From JAJDIA01 sp031555735 (GTDB lineage: Bacteria; Bacteroidota; Bacteroidia; Bacteroidales; Tannerellaceae), in the NCBI GenBank assembly GCA_031555735.1, contig JAVBUE010000034.1, forward strand, positions 19,190 through 83,189: 64,000 nucleotides of DNA, read 5' to 3'. Below, one piece after another: positions 35,150 to 44,740 of the stretch; position 1 is the first letter of the stretch; every line of letters begins with the position of its first letter. The translations under genes and the position numbers were made by a program. The notes under the pieces are model-generated. The model did no database searches. It was not told the origin of the DNA and saw nothing but the letters and a program-made list of their open reading frames with translations.

Positions 35150-35197
35150 ATACAAAAAACCTTCTTCCGCTCCGTGCATACCGGGAGGGAAGAAGGT
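35150..35197 (-). terminator. Terminator of the small secreted-protein gene
   Basis: ACCTTCTTCC/GGAAGAAGGT stem followed on the minus strand by six T. Confidence 0.85.
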
Positions 35198-35218
35198 CCG
35201 GATGGGTTGTGGCCGTCG

Positions 35219-35596
35219 TTATTCTTTGGTCATCTCAATGGAAAAGAGATTGCCGTTGATGTCGATGTCGCACACCAGCTTGCTTTCCTTCATCGAGAAG
35301 GTAAGGGCCATGGAGAAATCCTGTAAAGGGAGTTCGGCGGTGCATTTGCCGTTCTCGCCGGGACGGAAAGCGGTGGTCTCCGCCGGGCCGTAGCCCATGT
35401 CGAAGGTGGCTTTGGTGGCTTCTTCCCCGGTGGCTACCACGCAGGTACCGTTCATCGACTCGCCCGACTGGGGATTCTCTACGGTATATTTCCACTTGCC
35501 CAGCATTTCGGCAGGCACCTTCTTTTCCTGCGCCGATAAGGATACACACAGCACCAGCATACACAGGGTGCAGATCACGCGAATGGTTGTTTTCAT
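35219..35596 (-). CDS. Small secreted protein, lipocalin-like
   Basis: 125 aa from ATG 35596. The signal peptide MKTTIRVICTLCMLVLCVSLSAQ is followed by a short beta-rich domain: MLGKWKYTVENPQSGE, GTCVVATGEEATKATFDMGYG, LPLQDFSMALTFSMKESKL, CDIDINGNLF. The GKWKY start and eight or so strands suggest a small calycin/lipocalin-like barrel. A single gene with its own terminator. Function unknown. Confidence 0.75.
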   Translation of the reverse strand: MKTTIRVICTLCMLVLCVSLSAQEKKVPAEMLGKWKYTVENPQSGESMNGTCVVATGEEATKATFDMGYGPAETTAFRPGENGKCTAELPLQDFSMALTFSMKESKLVCDIDINGNLFSIEMTKE

Positions 35597-35728
35597 ACGA
35601 TACACATTTGATTGATTAATGGATTCGGCAAAGATAACCAAGTATTTGATACGCGCACTATGCCGGGTATGAAATTTCGGGGAAAGGGATACCTCTGTCC
35701 AACAACCGGAAGAAGTATCGTCTTCCTT

Positions 35729-35916
35729 AGGATCGCCTGACACCGGCAGTACGATCCTCTCATCTTCCCACCGGGGTGGAAAGGTCTTCCCACAAGGGTG
35801 GAAAGATGTTCCCACCACTATGGGAAGACCTTTCCACCCCGGTGGGAACATTAAACCATCCTAACGCTGGCACGACGTCTTCCCCAGGTTGTCTAAAGAA
35901 GAGGCGGTTGTTGTCA
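35729..35916 (-). repeat. Dispersed ~187-bp palindromic repeat, copy 1
   Basis: Reverse complement of the element at 56498-56682. Both carry TTCCCACC...GGTGG palindrome units around a GGATGGTTTAATG flank and share the outer ACAACAACCGCCTCTTC sequence. The inner 18 bp (GTGGGAACATCTTTCCAC in this copy) is the reverse complement of the matching 18 bp in copy 2. Confidence 0.85.
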
Positions 35917-35939
35917 ATACAATCCCCTTCGCGGGCCGG

Positions 35940-36491
35940 TTACCCGTAGAGGAGGAGGCCCGCCATGCCGGCAAGGAGGATGGTGAGGATGGGGTGGAGT
36001 TTGTATTTCCAGGTGAGCAGGAAGGCGGCGGCGAAGAGGAGGACGCTTTTGTAGTCGATAAAGTTTTCCGTATTCATCAGCATCAGCGCCGCGGCGGCGA
36101 TCAACCCGACGGTGGCCGGACGAAGACCGCGGAACGCCGCTTCCACATACGGGTTATTCTTAAACCGGGCAAACGAAAACGAGACCAGCAACACCAGGAT
36201 GAACGAAGGCAGGCATACCGCCACCGTGGCCAGTACCGAGCCCAGCACGCTCACCTCCACCGGATACCCCGCGTTATGGATGGCCGTATATCCGATATAC
36301 GTGGCGCTGTTGATCCCGATCGGGCCGGGCGTCATCTGCGAGATGGCTACAATATCCGTAAATTCCTGTAGGCTGATCCACTTGTACCTGTCCACCACCT
36401 CCGCCTGGATGAGCGACAGCATGGCATACCCTCCGCCGAAACCGAAGAGCCCGATCTTGAGATACACATAGAGTAATTGCCACCAGATCAT
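35940..36491 (-). CDS. Chromate transporter, half-size subunit
   Basis: 183 aa from ATG 36491 (MIWWQLLYVYLKIGLFGFGGGYAML). It has the CHR family GFGGGYA motif near the N-terminus, MTPGPIGINSATYIGY and about six hydrophobic helices. Half-size ChrA proteins occur as pairs that together form the pore. The partner lies 4 bp upstream. It exports chromate or a similar oxyanion; its natural substrate here is unknown. It is the last gene of a six-gene operon. Confidence 0.9.
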   Translation of the reverse strand: MIWWQLLYVYLKIGLFGFGGGYAMLSLIQAEVVDRYKWISLQEFTDIVAISQMTPGPIGINSATYIGYTAIHNAGYPVEVSVLGSVLATVAVCLPSFILVLLVSFSFARFKNNPYVEAAFRGLRPATVGLIAAAALMLMNTENFIDYKSVLLFAAAFLLTWKYKLHPILTILLAGMAGLLLYG

Positions 36492-36495
36492 CGCT

Positions 36496-37026
36496 TCACA
36501 ATTGGTTGTTCCACTTACTCCAGAGCAAACCGCCCAGGGCGGCCGCCACAATGATCCATACCGGCGATACGCCCACCTGCCAGATCAGCAGCGCCACCAC
36601 TGCGGGGACGGCCATCACCTTCCACGGCAACTTCAGCGTGCGCGCCGTAGTGATACACGGCACGGCGATGAGGGCGACTACGGCAGGGCGCAGTCCCTTG
36701 AACATCTTTTCCACCCACACATTATCTTCCATGTGTGTAAAGAAAAGGGCGATGGCGAGGATGATACAGAACGAAGGCAACACCGTCCCGAGGGCGCACA
36801 CCAGGCTGCCCGGCACCTTGCGGAGCCGGTAGCCGACGAATACCGATATATTCATCGCGAATATACCCGGCAACGATTGGGCGACGGCGAAGATGTCGAT
36901 AAACTCCTCCTTCGTCATCCATCCTTTGTTCACCACGTCGCGTTCGATCAGCGGCAGCATGGCATAACCGCCACCGATGGTGAACAGGCCGATCTTGAGG
37001 AAGGTCAGGAACAGCGTGAGGTACAT
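36496..37026 (-). CDS. Chromate transporter, half-size subunit
   Basis: 176 aa. CHR motifs are YLTLFLTFLKIGLFTIGGGYAMLP, AQSLPGIFAMNISVFVGYR, and the helix-rich C-terminal half. It is paralogous to the next gene (residues 10-25 are nearly identical), as expected for a split ChrA pair in opposite membrane orientation. It is 16 bp downstream of the S41 protease gene. Confidence 0.9.
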   Translation of the reverse strand: MYLTLFLTFLKIGLFTIGGGYAMLPLIERDVVNKGWMTKEEFIDIFAVAQSLPGIFAMNISVFVGYRLRKVPGSLVCALGTVLPSFCIILAIALFFTHMEDNVWVEKMFKGLRPAVVALIAVPCITTARTLKLPWKVMAVPAVVALLIWQVGVSPVWIIVAAALGGLLWSKWNNQL

Positions 37027-37042
37027 ACCGTATTCCGTTTGT

Positions 37043-38635
37043 TTACAGGCCGAGCGCTTTCCGGTAGGCTTCGGGATCGTTGAGGATAGCCAGCCCCTTC
37101 CGGTAGCTGTCGTTGATCTCGTTGATCACCTGGAAATACTCCGACATATCAAACAGGTCGCGCGCGATCAGCGCCTTTACCTGCAGCATCATATAGGGTT
37201 TGGAGATGGCATACTGTTCGGCGTTGAAGGCGATGCTGTCTGCCGTGCCCAGTGCGATCAGTTCGTCCATCGACGCTTCCGGCACGGTGAAGCCCTGCTT
37301 ATACCGTTCGATGGTGGGATAGGCTTTCATCATCTCCTTCCGGTGCTGGTCGATGTAGTTCATCGCCACGCGGTTGATAAGCCCCGCGCCGACTAACCGG
37401 GCGTGGTAGAGGGTCGAACGTGTGGTATCTACCGGGATAAATACGTCGGGCATGATTCCGCCGCCGCCATATACCACCCGCTTGGTCTCAAGCGTATGGA
37501 ATTTCAGCGAATCGGGGAAATGGATACTGTCGGCGCTCATCAGCTCGCCCCGGTTGTAACGTTCTACCAGGTCGCGTTGGTACTCTTCCATATTCCCGTT
37601 CTCGTAGGGTTTCTGGATCATCCGTCCGGTGGGTGTATGGTAGCGGGATACGGTGAGGCGGATCATCGAGCCGTCGGGCAACGGGATCGGTTTCTGCACC
37701 AGTCCCTTGCCGAAGGTACGGCGGCCTACGATCACGCCGCGGTCCCAATCCTGGATCGCACCCGAGAGGATCTCGCTGGCCGATGCCGACGCCTCGTCCA
37801 CGAGCACCACCAGCCGTCCGTTGGTAAAACTGCCCCCGGCAGACGAGGTAGCCTCTTCCCGCGGTTGCTTGCTGCCTTCGGTATAGACGATCAGCTTTCC
37901 TTTGTCGAGAAACTCATCGGCCAGGTCGATGGCGATATTCAGGTAGCCGCCCCCATTGCCTTGCAGGTCGAGGATGAGGCTCTTCATGCCCTGCTTCTGC
38001 AACTTCTTCAGCGCCGTCTGGAACTCTTCGGTGGAGGAGGCGGCGAAGCGGTTGAGCTTGATATAGCCCGTCGCCTTATCCGCCATATAGGCGGCGTCGA
38101 TGCTATAGACGGGTATCTTGCCGCGGGTGATCTTAAACTCGATCAGCTCGGGTGTCTTGTCCCGTTGCACCTTCACGCGTACCTCAGTCCCTTTCGGTCC
38201 GCGGAGGCGTTTCTGGATATCGGTGTTCTTCATCTTGACGCCGGCGATCAGGGTATCGTTCACTTCGATGATCCGGTCGCCCGCCTGCAAGCCTACCTTT
38301 TCAGACGGGCCGCCGGGGATCACCTGGATCACATACAGCGTATCCGTCAGCAGATTGAACTGGATACCGATGCCGTCGAAGTTGCCTTGCAGCGGCTCGT
38401 TCAGTTCCTTCGTTTCCTCGGGGTCCATATAATTGGAATGCGGATCGAGCTTTTCAAGCATACCGGTGATGGCGTCTTCCACCATCTTGCCTTCGTCCAC
38501 CGGATCCACATACAGGTTGGAGATTGCATACAACGCCATTTGGAGCTTGCGCGCATCCTGGTCGCCACCCCGCTGGGCCACTGCCGATGGGGTGATACAG
38601 AAAATTGCCAACAGGCATAAAAGGGTTCGTTTCAT
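37043..38635 (-). CDS. S41 family C-terminal processing peptidase
   Basis: 530 aa with signal peptide (to about residue 20, ending SAVAQ). A PDZ domain lies at about 85-160 (GIGIQFNLLTDTLYVIQVIPGGPSEKVGLQAGD). The catalytic core contains LDLQGNGGGYLNIA, the Ser-bearing EASASASEI at 281-289 and the general-base Lys in RRTFGKG at 305-311. It is a periplasmic, lipid-independent protease that trims C-termini of exported proteins. It is operonic with coaD and parE (11-bp gap). Confidence 0.93.
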   Translation of the reverse strand: MKRTLLCLLAIFCITPSAVAQRGGDQDARKLQMALYAISNLYVDPVDEGKMVEDAITGMLEKLDPHSNYMDPEETKELNEPLQGNFDGIGIQFNLLTDTLYVIQVIPGGPSEKVGLQAGDRIIEVNDTLIAGVKMKNTDIQKRLRGPKGTEVRVKVQRDKTPELIEFKITRGKIPVYSIDAAYMADKATGYIKLNRFAASSTEEFQTALKKLQKQGMKSLILDLQGNGGGYLNIAIDLADEFLDKGKLIVYTEGSKQPREEATSSAGGSFTNGRLVVLVDEASASASEILSGAIQDWDRGVIVGRRTFGKGLVQKPIPLPDGSMIRLTVSRYHTPTGRMIQKPYENGNMEEYQRDLVERYNRGELMSADSIHFPDSLKFHTLETKRVVYGGGGIMPDVFIPVDTTRSTLYHARLVGAGLINRVAMNYIDQHRKEMMKAYPTIERYKQGFTVPEASMDELIALGTADSIAFNAEQYAISKPYMMLQVKALIARDLFDMSEYFQVINEINDSYRKGLAILNDPEAYRKALGL

Positions 38636-38646
38636 TTCATTTATAT

Positions 38647-39105
38647 TTAATACAACTTTGTTCCCTGCGGCACAAAAAGGGAGATGTCTTTCCCGTAGCG
38701 CAGCAGTTCGCGTACAATACTGGAACTGATATGTGTGTGTTCCGGTTCAGTGAAAAGCAGGAAAGTTTCGATACCGGTGAGTTTCCGGTTCACGTCGGCG
38801 ATGCTTTTCTCGTATTCGAAGTCGTTCACCGTACGGATGCCACGCATGATAAACTGCGCGCCCACTTCGGCGGCAAAGTCCACCGTCAGCGAATCATACG
38901 ACACCACCCGGATACGCGGTTCACCGGCATAGAGGTTCTGGATGGCTTCCATCCGCTTCTCCAACGTAAAATAGGTCAGTTTCTTATCGTTGATGCCAAT
39001 CGCGATAATCACCTCGTCAACCAGTTCCAACCCCCGTCTCACAATCGACTCATGGCCGATGGTGAAGGGGTCGAACGTTCCGGGGAAAAGCGCTATTCGT
39101 TTCAT
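38647..39105 (-). CDS. coaD: Pantetheine-phosphate adenylyltransferase
   Basis: 152 aa, the usual length. Nucleotidyltransferase motifs are ALFPGTFDPFTIGHESIV, the FIMRGIRTVNDFEYE loop and HISSSIVREL. It makes dephospho-CoA from 4'-phosphopantetheine and ATP, the penultimate step of CoA synthesis. It overlaps parE by 4 bp (ATGA), so expression is coupled. Confidence 0.96.
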   Translation of the reverse strand: MKRIALFPGTFDPFTIGHESIVRRGLELVDEVIIAIGINDKKLTYFTLEKRMEAIQNLYAGEPRIRVVSYDSLTVDFAAEVGAQFIMRGIRTVNDFEYEKSIADVNRKLTGIETFLLFTEPEHTHISSSIVRELLRYGKDISLFVPQGTKLY

Positions 39106-40964
39106 GCTATATCTTCTTCTACTACCAGGTTATCGATAATAAATCCTTGTCGCTCCATGGTGTTCTTGCCCATGTAGAATTCGAGCATGTCCTTTACGGA
39201 GTCTTCCTTCTTCATGGTGACGGGATCGAGGCGTATGTCTTCGCCGATAAAGTGCTTGAACTCATCCGGTGAGATCTCGCCCAAGCCTTTGAAGCGGGTG
39301 ATCTCCGGGTTCTTCCCGGCGGCTTCGATGGCGGCGATGCGCTCTTCTTCCGAATAGCAATACCAGGTCTTCTGCTTGTTGCGCACCCGGAAGAGCGGTG
39401 TTTGCAGGATATAGACATGGTTGGATTTGATCAGGTCGGGGAAGAACTGCAGGAAGAAGGTGATCAGCAGCAGGCGGATGTGCATCCCGTCCACGTCGGC
39501 GTCGGTGGCGATGATCACTTTGTTGTATCGCAGCCCTTCCAGTCCTTCTTCGATATTCAGCGCCGCCTGGAGGAGGTTGAACTCTTCGTTCTCATACACG
39601 ACCTTCTTGGTCAGCCCGAAACAGTTCAGCGGTTTGCCACGGAGACTGAATACCGCCTGCAGGTTCGGGTCGCGGCTTTTGGTGATCGAGCCGCTGGCCG
39701 AGTCGCCTTCGGTGATAAAGATACAGCTCTCTTCCTGTTTGTCGCCACGCGAGTCGCTGAGGTGGACGCGGCAGTCGCGCAACTTGCGGTTGTGCAGGTT
39801 GGCCTTCTTCGCCCGTTCACGCGCCAGCTTGGTGACGCCGGCGATGGCTTTGCGCTCTTTTTCCGATTCGGTGATCTTGCGCAGCATGGCTTCCGATGTA
39901 TCGGGATGCTTATGGAGGTAGTTGTCCAGCTCACGCTTGATGAAGTCGGTGATGAACTTGGATACCGTCGGCCCGTCGGGGCCGATATCCTTCGATCCCA
40001 GCTTGGTCTTCGTCTGGCTCTCGAACACCGGTTCTTCCACCTTGATGCTGATGGCCGCCACCACGCCGGAGCGGATATCCGAATACTCGAAGTTCTTCGT
40101 GTAGTATTCCTTGATCACCTTCCCGATCGCTTCCTTGAATGCCGAGAGGTGCGTACCTCCCTGGGTGGTATGCTGCCCGTTGACGAAGGAGTAATATTCT
40201 TCGCCATACTGGTTGCTGTGGGTGATCACCACTTCGATATCTTCTCCCTTGAGGTGGATGATGGGGTAGAGGGGTTCGGTGGTCATGTTCTCGTTCAGCA
40301 GGTCCACCAACCCGTTGCGCGAATGGAACCGCTTCCCGTTATAGATGATCGAAAGGCCGGAGTTGAGGAACACATAGTTCTTCAGCAGGTTCTCGATGTA
40401 TTCGTCTTTATAGGTATAGTCCTTGAATATCTCCCGGTCGGGGATGAAGAACACCTGCGTGCCGTTGGGTTCGCCGGTGGGCTTGACGGCAAATTCTTCC
40501 GTCACCTGCGCCTTGCTGTATTCCACCTGCTTGCATTCGCCGTCGCGGTAGCTGCTGATGCGGAAGAAACTGCTGAGGGCGTTCACCGCCTTGATGCCGA
40601 CGCCGTTCAGGCCGACGGATTTCTTGAACGCTTTGCTGTCGTACTTCGCGCCGGTGTTCATACGGCTCGATACATCCAACACCTTGCCCAGGGGTACGCC
40701 GCGGCCATAGTCGCGCACGGCAACGGTTCCGTCGCCGATCGTCACTTCGATGGATTTCCCGTAGCCCATCATGTATTCGTCGATCGAGTTGTCGAGCACT
40801 TCCTTCAGCAGCACATAGATACCGTCGTCGGCATAGGTGCCGTCGCCCAGCTTACCGATATACATCCCCGGACGGCGCCGGATATGTTCCCACCAGTCGA
40901 GGGTTTTAATATCGTCGTCGCGGTAGTCCGTCTCTTGTTGCAGGGTTGAATTCAGTTCGTTCAT
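39102..40964 (-). CDS. parE: DNA topoisomerase IV subunit B
   Basis: 620 aa. GHKL ATPase motifs are EVLDNSIDEYMMGYG, VRDYGRGVPLG and VGLNGVGIKAVNAL. The TOPRIM region has FITEGDSASGSITKSRD, SLRGKPLNC and IATDADVDGMHIR. The C-terminal RFKGLGEISPDEFKHFIG is conserved in GyrB/ParE. The length and lack of a GyrB-type insert favour ParE. It works with ParC in chromosome decatenation. It lies in the middle of the probable operon from the acetyltransferase gene to the chromate transporters. Confidence 0.93.
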   Translation of the reverse strand: MNELNSTLQQETDYRDDDIKTLDWWEHIRRRPGMYIGKLGDGTYADDGIYVLLKEVLDNSIDEYMMGYGKSIEVTIGDGTVAVRDYGRGVPLGKVLDVSSRMNTGAKYDSKAFKKSVGLNGVGIKAVNALSSFFRISSYRDGECKQVEYSKAQVTEEFAVKPTGEPNGTQVFFIPDREIFKDYTYKDEYIENLLKNYVFLNSGLSIIYNGKRFHSRNGLVDLLNENMTTEPLYPIIHLKGEDIEVVITHSNQYGEEYYSFVNGQHTTQGGTHLSAFKEAIGKVIKEYYTKNFEYSDIRSGVVAAISIKVEEPVFESQTKTKLGSKDIGPDGPTVSKFITDFIKRELDNYLHKHPDTSEAMLRKITESEKERKAIAGVTKLARERAKKANLHNRKLRDCRVHLSDSRGDKQEESCIFITEGDSASGSITKSRDPNLQAVFSLRGKPLNCFGLTKKVVYENEEFNLLQAALNIEEGLEGLRYNKVIIATDADVDGMHIRLLLITFFLQFFPDLIKSNHVYILQTPLFRVRNKQKTWYCYSEEERIAAIEAAGKNPEITRFKGLGEISPDEFKHFIGEDIRLDPVTMKKEDSVKDMLEFYMGKNTMERQGFIIDNLVVEEDIA

Positions 40965-40973
40965 GGCTGTATC

Positions 40974-42119
40974 CTACGCTTGATGGTTTGTATGTATGTG
41001 TTTGATAAAGGCGCGTCGTGTCTTGTGATGTTCGTTTTTGAAGTAATCCCACTGCGCCTGTATGGCATTGTTGAGCTCCAGCTCGGGGTTACTTTCGGCA
41101 TAGACCACACCCATGTTGCGGTAGATCGGGATGAGGTCGTTGAACAACAGGGCGTTCACCCCTTTTCCCTGGTATTCGGGCAATACGCCGGCGAGATAGA
41201 GGTCGATCACGTCGGGTTTCGACTTCAACGCTTTCAGCAGATGGAACCAGCCGAAGGGAAACAGTTTGCCTTTGGCTTTCTGCAGCGCCTTCGACAGGCT
41301 GGGCAGGGATATGCCGAAGCCCACTACCTTGTTGTCTTCTTCCCGTACGATCATCATTACCAGTTCCAGCCGCAGCAAGGGAATGTACTGTTTCACATAA
41401 TAATCAATCTGTTTGTCGGTGAGCGGGGCGAAGCCATACAGGGGTTTGAAGGCTTCGTTCAGCGTTTCGAACAACGGACGGGCATAGGGCATGATCTCTT
41501 TCACGGATTTGAACTTCATCACCTTCAGGCCGAACTTTTTCTTCACGATCTCGCCGATACGCTGGTGCTTCTCGGGGATACCGTCGGGGATATAGATCTT
41601 GAACTCATGCCAGTCCTGGTCTTTCACATAACCAAGGCGTTCCATGTGGACGGGGTAGTAGGGGTAGTTGTAAATGGTTGCCATGGTGCCGAGTTGGTCG
41701 AATCCGTGGACAAGCATTCCTTCGTAGTCGAGATCGGTAAAACCCAACGGACCGTGGACAGCTTCCATTCCCTTCGCTGCCGCCCATTGTTCTACGGCGG
41801 CGAAGAGGGCGTCGGTCACTTCCTTGTCGTCGATAAAATCCACAAAGCCGAACCGCGCATGTTTCTCCTTCCACGCTTCATTGCTCTTGTGGTTGATGAT
41901 CCCGGCGATGCGGCCCACGATCTTCCCGTCGCGGAAGGCCATATAATACACTGCGTCGCACACTTCAAAAGCGGGATTCTTCTCCCTGTCGAGTGTGGTC
42001 ATATCGTCGCTAATCAATCCCGGCACGTTGTAAGGGTTATCTTTATACAACTCAAGGCTGAATGTCACAAAATCCTTCAGGTCTTTCTTTCCCTTTACTT
42101 CTCTTATTTCTACACTCAT
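40974..42119 (-). CDS. GNAT-type acetyltransferase family protein
   Basis: 381 aa, no signal peptide. The N-terminal half (MSVEIREVKGKKDLKDFVTF, MAFRDGKIVGRIAGIINH) and C-terminal half (MMIVREEDNKVVGFGISLPSL, LYLAGVLPEYQGKGVNALLF) each show a GNAT-like fold, including the Q/RxxGxG/A-type acetyl-CoA loop as PEYQGKGVNA. The substrate is unknown. Relatives are widespread in Bacteroidetes next to housekeeping genes. It is first gene of the parE operon, 9 bp upstream of it. Confidence 0.8.
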   Translation of the reverse strand: MSVEIREVKGKKDLKDFVTFSLELYKDNPYNVPGLISDDMTTLDREKNPAFEVCDAVYYMAFRDGKIVGRIAGIINHKSNEAWKEKHARFGFVDFIDDKEVTDALFAAVEQWAAAKGMEAVHGPLGFTDLDYEGMLVHGFDQLGTMATIYNYPYYPVHMERLGYVKDQDWHEFKIYIPDGIPEKHQRIGEIVKKKFGLKVMKFKSVKEIMPYARPLFETLNEAFKPLYGFAPLTDKQIDYYVKQYIPLLRLELVMMIVREEDNKVVGFGISLPSLSKALQKAKGKLFPFGWFHLLKALKSKPDVIDLYLAGVLPEYQGKGVNALLFNDLIPIYRNMGVVYAESNPELELNNAIQAQWDYFKNEHHKTRRAFIKHIHTNHQA

Positions 42120-42215
42120 CGGTATATCTCAGTTTGACCGCCAAAGTTAGAAAATAATTACCCCTCAAGCGAGTATTTACCGGTTAATTTTTAAAACGTT
42201 TATTCGTGGGCTTGG

Positions 42216-42308
42216 TTAGTGATCGTTATAATGCCCTTGCGCTGATAGTATAGATACCCTTACAATATCATCCACCGCCTGAGCCAGAAACCGGATTCTA
42301 TATCTCAT
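42216..42308 (-). pseudogene. Truncated RelE/ParE-type toxin gene
   Basis: Only 30 codons. It begins MRYRIRFLAQAVDDIVR, a typical RelE/ParE toxin N-terminus, then runs into SILSAQGHYNDH and stops. Complete toxins are about 90-100 aa. The start codon overlaps the antitoxin stop by ATGA, the normal layout of such a pair. The toxin is therefore a recognisable but broken remnant. Confidence 0.65.
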
Positions 42309-42586
42309 TCTTCTAATCCTAAAAAGTGCTTGAAATCTTCCTTATTCACTTCTACATATTCAGCTTTGCCGGTCTTCGCGAGGTCTATTCTCTTTCGAAG
42401 TTCTGACATATTAGCCGGATCATCAAAATATTCATCGTTGCTCGGACTTGGATTAGGACTCACATTTTTTCTGACAACCAACTCTATCAGCTCTTTCCCC
42501 CGTTTCACCATCACTCGTTCAATAGCTGCCAGATCTAAATAATTCTTTTGATGCATTCGCAATTCTGTAGGACTAATTACTATCAT
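42305..42586 (-). CDS. Phd/YefM-like antitoxin, solitary
   Basis: 93 aa from Met 42586 (MIVISPTELRMHQKNYLDLA); an in-frame ATG at 42619 would add 11 residues. The N-terminal DNA-binding part has the Phd-like VISPTELRMHQKNYLDLAAIERVMVKRG. The C-terminal acidic tail (EEDFKHFLGLEE-like end) would bind the toxin. Its partner is truncated, so it is an orphan antitoxin that may still repress its own promoter. The AT-richer composition and lone position suggest it was acquired with a mobile segment. Confidence 0.75.
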   Translation of the reverse strand: MIVISPTELRMHQKNYLDLAAIERVMVKRGKELIELVVRKNVSPNPSPSNDEYFDDPANMSELRKRIDLAKTGKAEYVEVNKEDFKHFLGLEE

Positions 42587-42743
42587 ATCCGTTTCTGTTT
42601 TGTACATGTTCATGTACATGTTTATGGAAACAAAGATAATGCATGATCATTGAATTCTCTCAGATTCTGTTGAACAAAATGGATGTAAACCACAGCATTC
42701 GAAGATTATTACGGATCTACATACTATTGGCACACCCTCACGA

Positions 42744-44729
42744 TTACACATCCGGATACTTAGCCGGGCGCTGCGTGATCAGGTGGATGAAATACTGGCG
42801 GATAGCGGCGGCCTGATCGGGGGTGACCGTGAGGTAACTGTGGCGGCCTGCCGGGTCGGGCGTGAAATGGGTGACCGCATCGTCTGTGATCGTGATCGTT
42901 CCGCGGACGGAGGTGCCGAAGAAACTTTTCTCCTTTTCCACCGCATAGAGCACGGAGGTGAGGTCCCACGTCTGCCGGTCGTAAGGCATCGGCAGGTAGT
43001 TCTCGTAGCCTACTACCAGCGGATGCGGGTCGGCCCAGGTGAAATCGTTCCGGATGCTGGCGGCCGGATAGAGGATCGCATTCCCCACCTCAAAGGGAGA
43101 AGCGACAATATCGGTAGGCCATTCGTTGATCACCTTCTGTGCCGCCGGGATGTCACACTTCACGTTGAATTCTTTAAAGCCGGGCTCCTCAAACCCGCCC
43201 ATCATGGTAGAGAGCAGTACCACCTTCTTTGCCACCAGCTCCTTGCCTGTCAATGGCGAATACGCATCGGCAGGCGAATCCAGCAACTGCGCCAGGTTGG
43301 TAGAGAAACCGACGGAGATAATCACCACCGACGCATCCGGTTGCGCCGCCAGTGTCTTGCGGTACAAAGGCACGGATAGGGGGAACCCGCTATATTCCTT
43401 CACCGTACGGGCAAAGGCCGGCCGGCCGTCTTTCTGTAATTCACAGGCGGCGCGTACAAAGCGGTCTTGGTTATCCCCCTCGGTCGTATGCAAACCCACG
43501 CCGATAGGGATATCCGTATGTCCGTACCAGGTATTCATGATATCCAGGTATCCGGCCGAACATTCGCTTTTCTTATTGGTGGACATCGCCAGGAACCGGA
43601 TCTGTCCCGCTTCCTTATATTTATAGAGCATATCTAATGCCAGTGCATCGTCCACGTCATTACCCATATCCGTTTCGAAGATCACCGACAAGACGGGACG
43701 CGTTCCCGAGGCGGCTGCATCCCCTTTCTTGCCTGCCAGCACTATTAGTCCCAGCCCACTGATAAAGAGGATGAACATCAGGGTGAGCAACAGGTTGGTC
43801 AACCGCGACGACCCCTTGAATTCTTTCCAGATGAAGATGCCCCAGGCGGCAGCGATCATCGGCGCTCCCTGGCCGAGGGCGTACGAGATGGCAGCCCCTG
43901 CCTTACCGGCGGCGATATAACTGAACAAGGTACCCAGCGACCATACGCATCCGCCCAGGATACCCACCATGTGCGTATTCAGCGATCCTTTGAAATAAAC
44001 GCCGTAGCCCACCGGTTCGCCCACGAACGGCTTCCGCATCACCACCGTATTAAACAGGAAATTACTCAGGAAGATTCCCGCCGAGAAGATGAAGAACGCC
44101 GTATAAGGCGTGATCATCCCCGCCGTCGGCGCTTCGAAATGATCCAGGTCCATTGCCGATGCCACAAAGCGGAAGAACAGCGACATCAGGATACCTGCCA
44201 CGGCTGCCAGGACGATGCCTTTCTTCGCCGTCGTCTGCTGTCCCCCTTTCACATGCTTGCCTGCGGCGATCCCGTTCAGTACGATCGCCACCACGATGAG
44301 CAACACCCCGAGGAACAAGATCACCGGATCGCCCTTTGGTGCACTGAAGTAATTGATGCATACCCCGAACACCAACGCCAGTCCCACGCCCAGCGGGAAA
44401 GCCACCGCCATCCCGGCGATCGAGATCGACGCCGACAACAGGATGTTGGATGCGTTGAAGATGATACCGCCCAGCAAGGCGCTTCCCAGATTCATCCGGT
44501 CTGCCTGCAACAGGTCTTCCACAAACCCCCGGCCTTCACTGCCGATGCTCCCCAGCGTAAATGCCATCACGATGGAGAACAACAGGATACCGATCGTGTA
44601 ATCCCAATAAAACAACTCGTAACGCCACTTTTTACCTGCCAACTTCTGGGTATTTCCCCACGATCCCCAGCAAAACATCGTAACGACACATAGCATCACG
44701 GCCAGAAAATAACTATCGACTATAAACAT
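42744..44729 (-). CDS. Fusion: sugar/nucleoside permease (GRP/RhaT-like) plus nucleoside hydrolase
   Basis: 661 aa in one frame. Residues 1-333 form a ten-helix DMT/GRP-type sugar permease (MLCVVTMFCWGSWGNTQKL at the start, AGMAVAFPLGVGLALVFG, YALGQGAPMIAAAWGIFIWKEF). After a short linker (GKKGDAAASGTRP) the second half is an inosine/uridine-type nucleoside hydrolase: ETDMGNDVDDALALDML at about 352-368 carries the calcium-binding Asp cluster, followed by VVIISVGFSTNLAQLL. The enzyme would release a base and ribose, and the ribokinase gene lies 11 bp upstream. The fusion could link hydrolysis to uptake of the sugar. Topology would decide on which side the hydrolase sits. The fusion itself is plainly visible. 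Confidence 0.87.
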   Translation of the reverse strand: MFIVDSYFLAVMLCVVTMFCWGSWGNTQKLAGKKWRYELFYWDYTIGILLFSIVMAFTLGSIGSEGRGFVEDLLQADRMNLGSALLGGIIFNASNILLSASISIAGMAVAFPLGVGLALVFGVCINYFSAPKGDPVILFLGVLLIVVAIVLNGIAAGKHVKGGQQTTAKKGIVLAAVAGILMSLFFRFVASAMDLDHFEAPTAGMITPYTAFFIFSAGIFLSNFLFNTVVMRKPFVGEPVGYGVYFKGSLNTHMVGILGGCVWSLGTLFSYIAAGKAGAAISYALGQGAPMIAAAWGIFIWKEFKGSSRLTNLLLTLMFILFISGLGLIVLAGKKGDAAASGTRPVLSVIFETDMGNDVDDALALDMLYKYKEAGQIRFLAMSTNKKSECSAGYLDIMNTWYGHTDIPIGVGLHTTEGDNQDRFVRAACELQKDGRPAFARTVKEYSGFPLSVPLYRKTLAAQPDASVVIISVGFSTNLAQLLDSPADAYSPLTGKELVAKKVVLLSTMMGGFEEPGFKEFNVKCDIPAAQKVINEWPTDIVASPFEVGNAILYPAASIRNDFTWADPHPLVVGYENYLPMPYDRQTWDLTSVLYAVEKEKSFFGTSVRGTITITDDAVTHFTPDPAGRHSYLTVTPDQAAAIRQYFIHLITQRPAKYPDV

Positions 44730-44740
44730 ACTGTATGGAT

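Noticed and set aside
39402..40949. 515-codon plus-strand frame across parE
   Set aside because: A shadow of GC-rich parE codons; parE motifs on the other strand are decisive.
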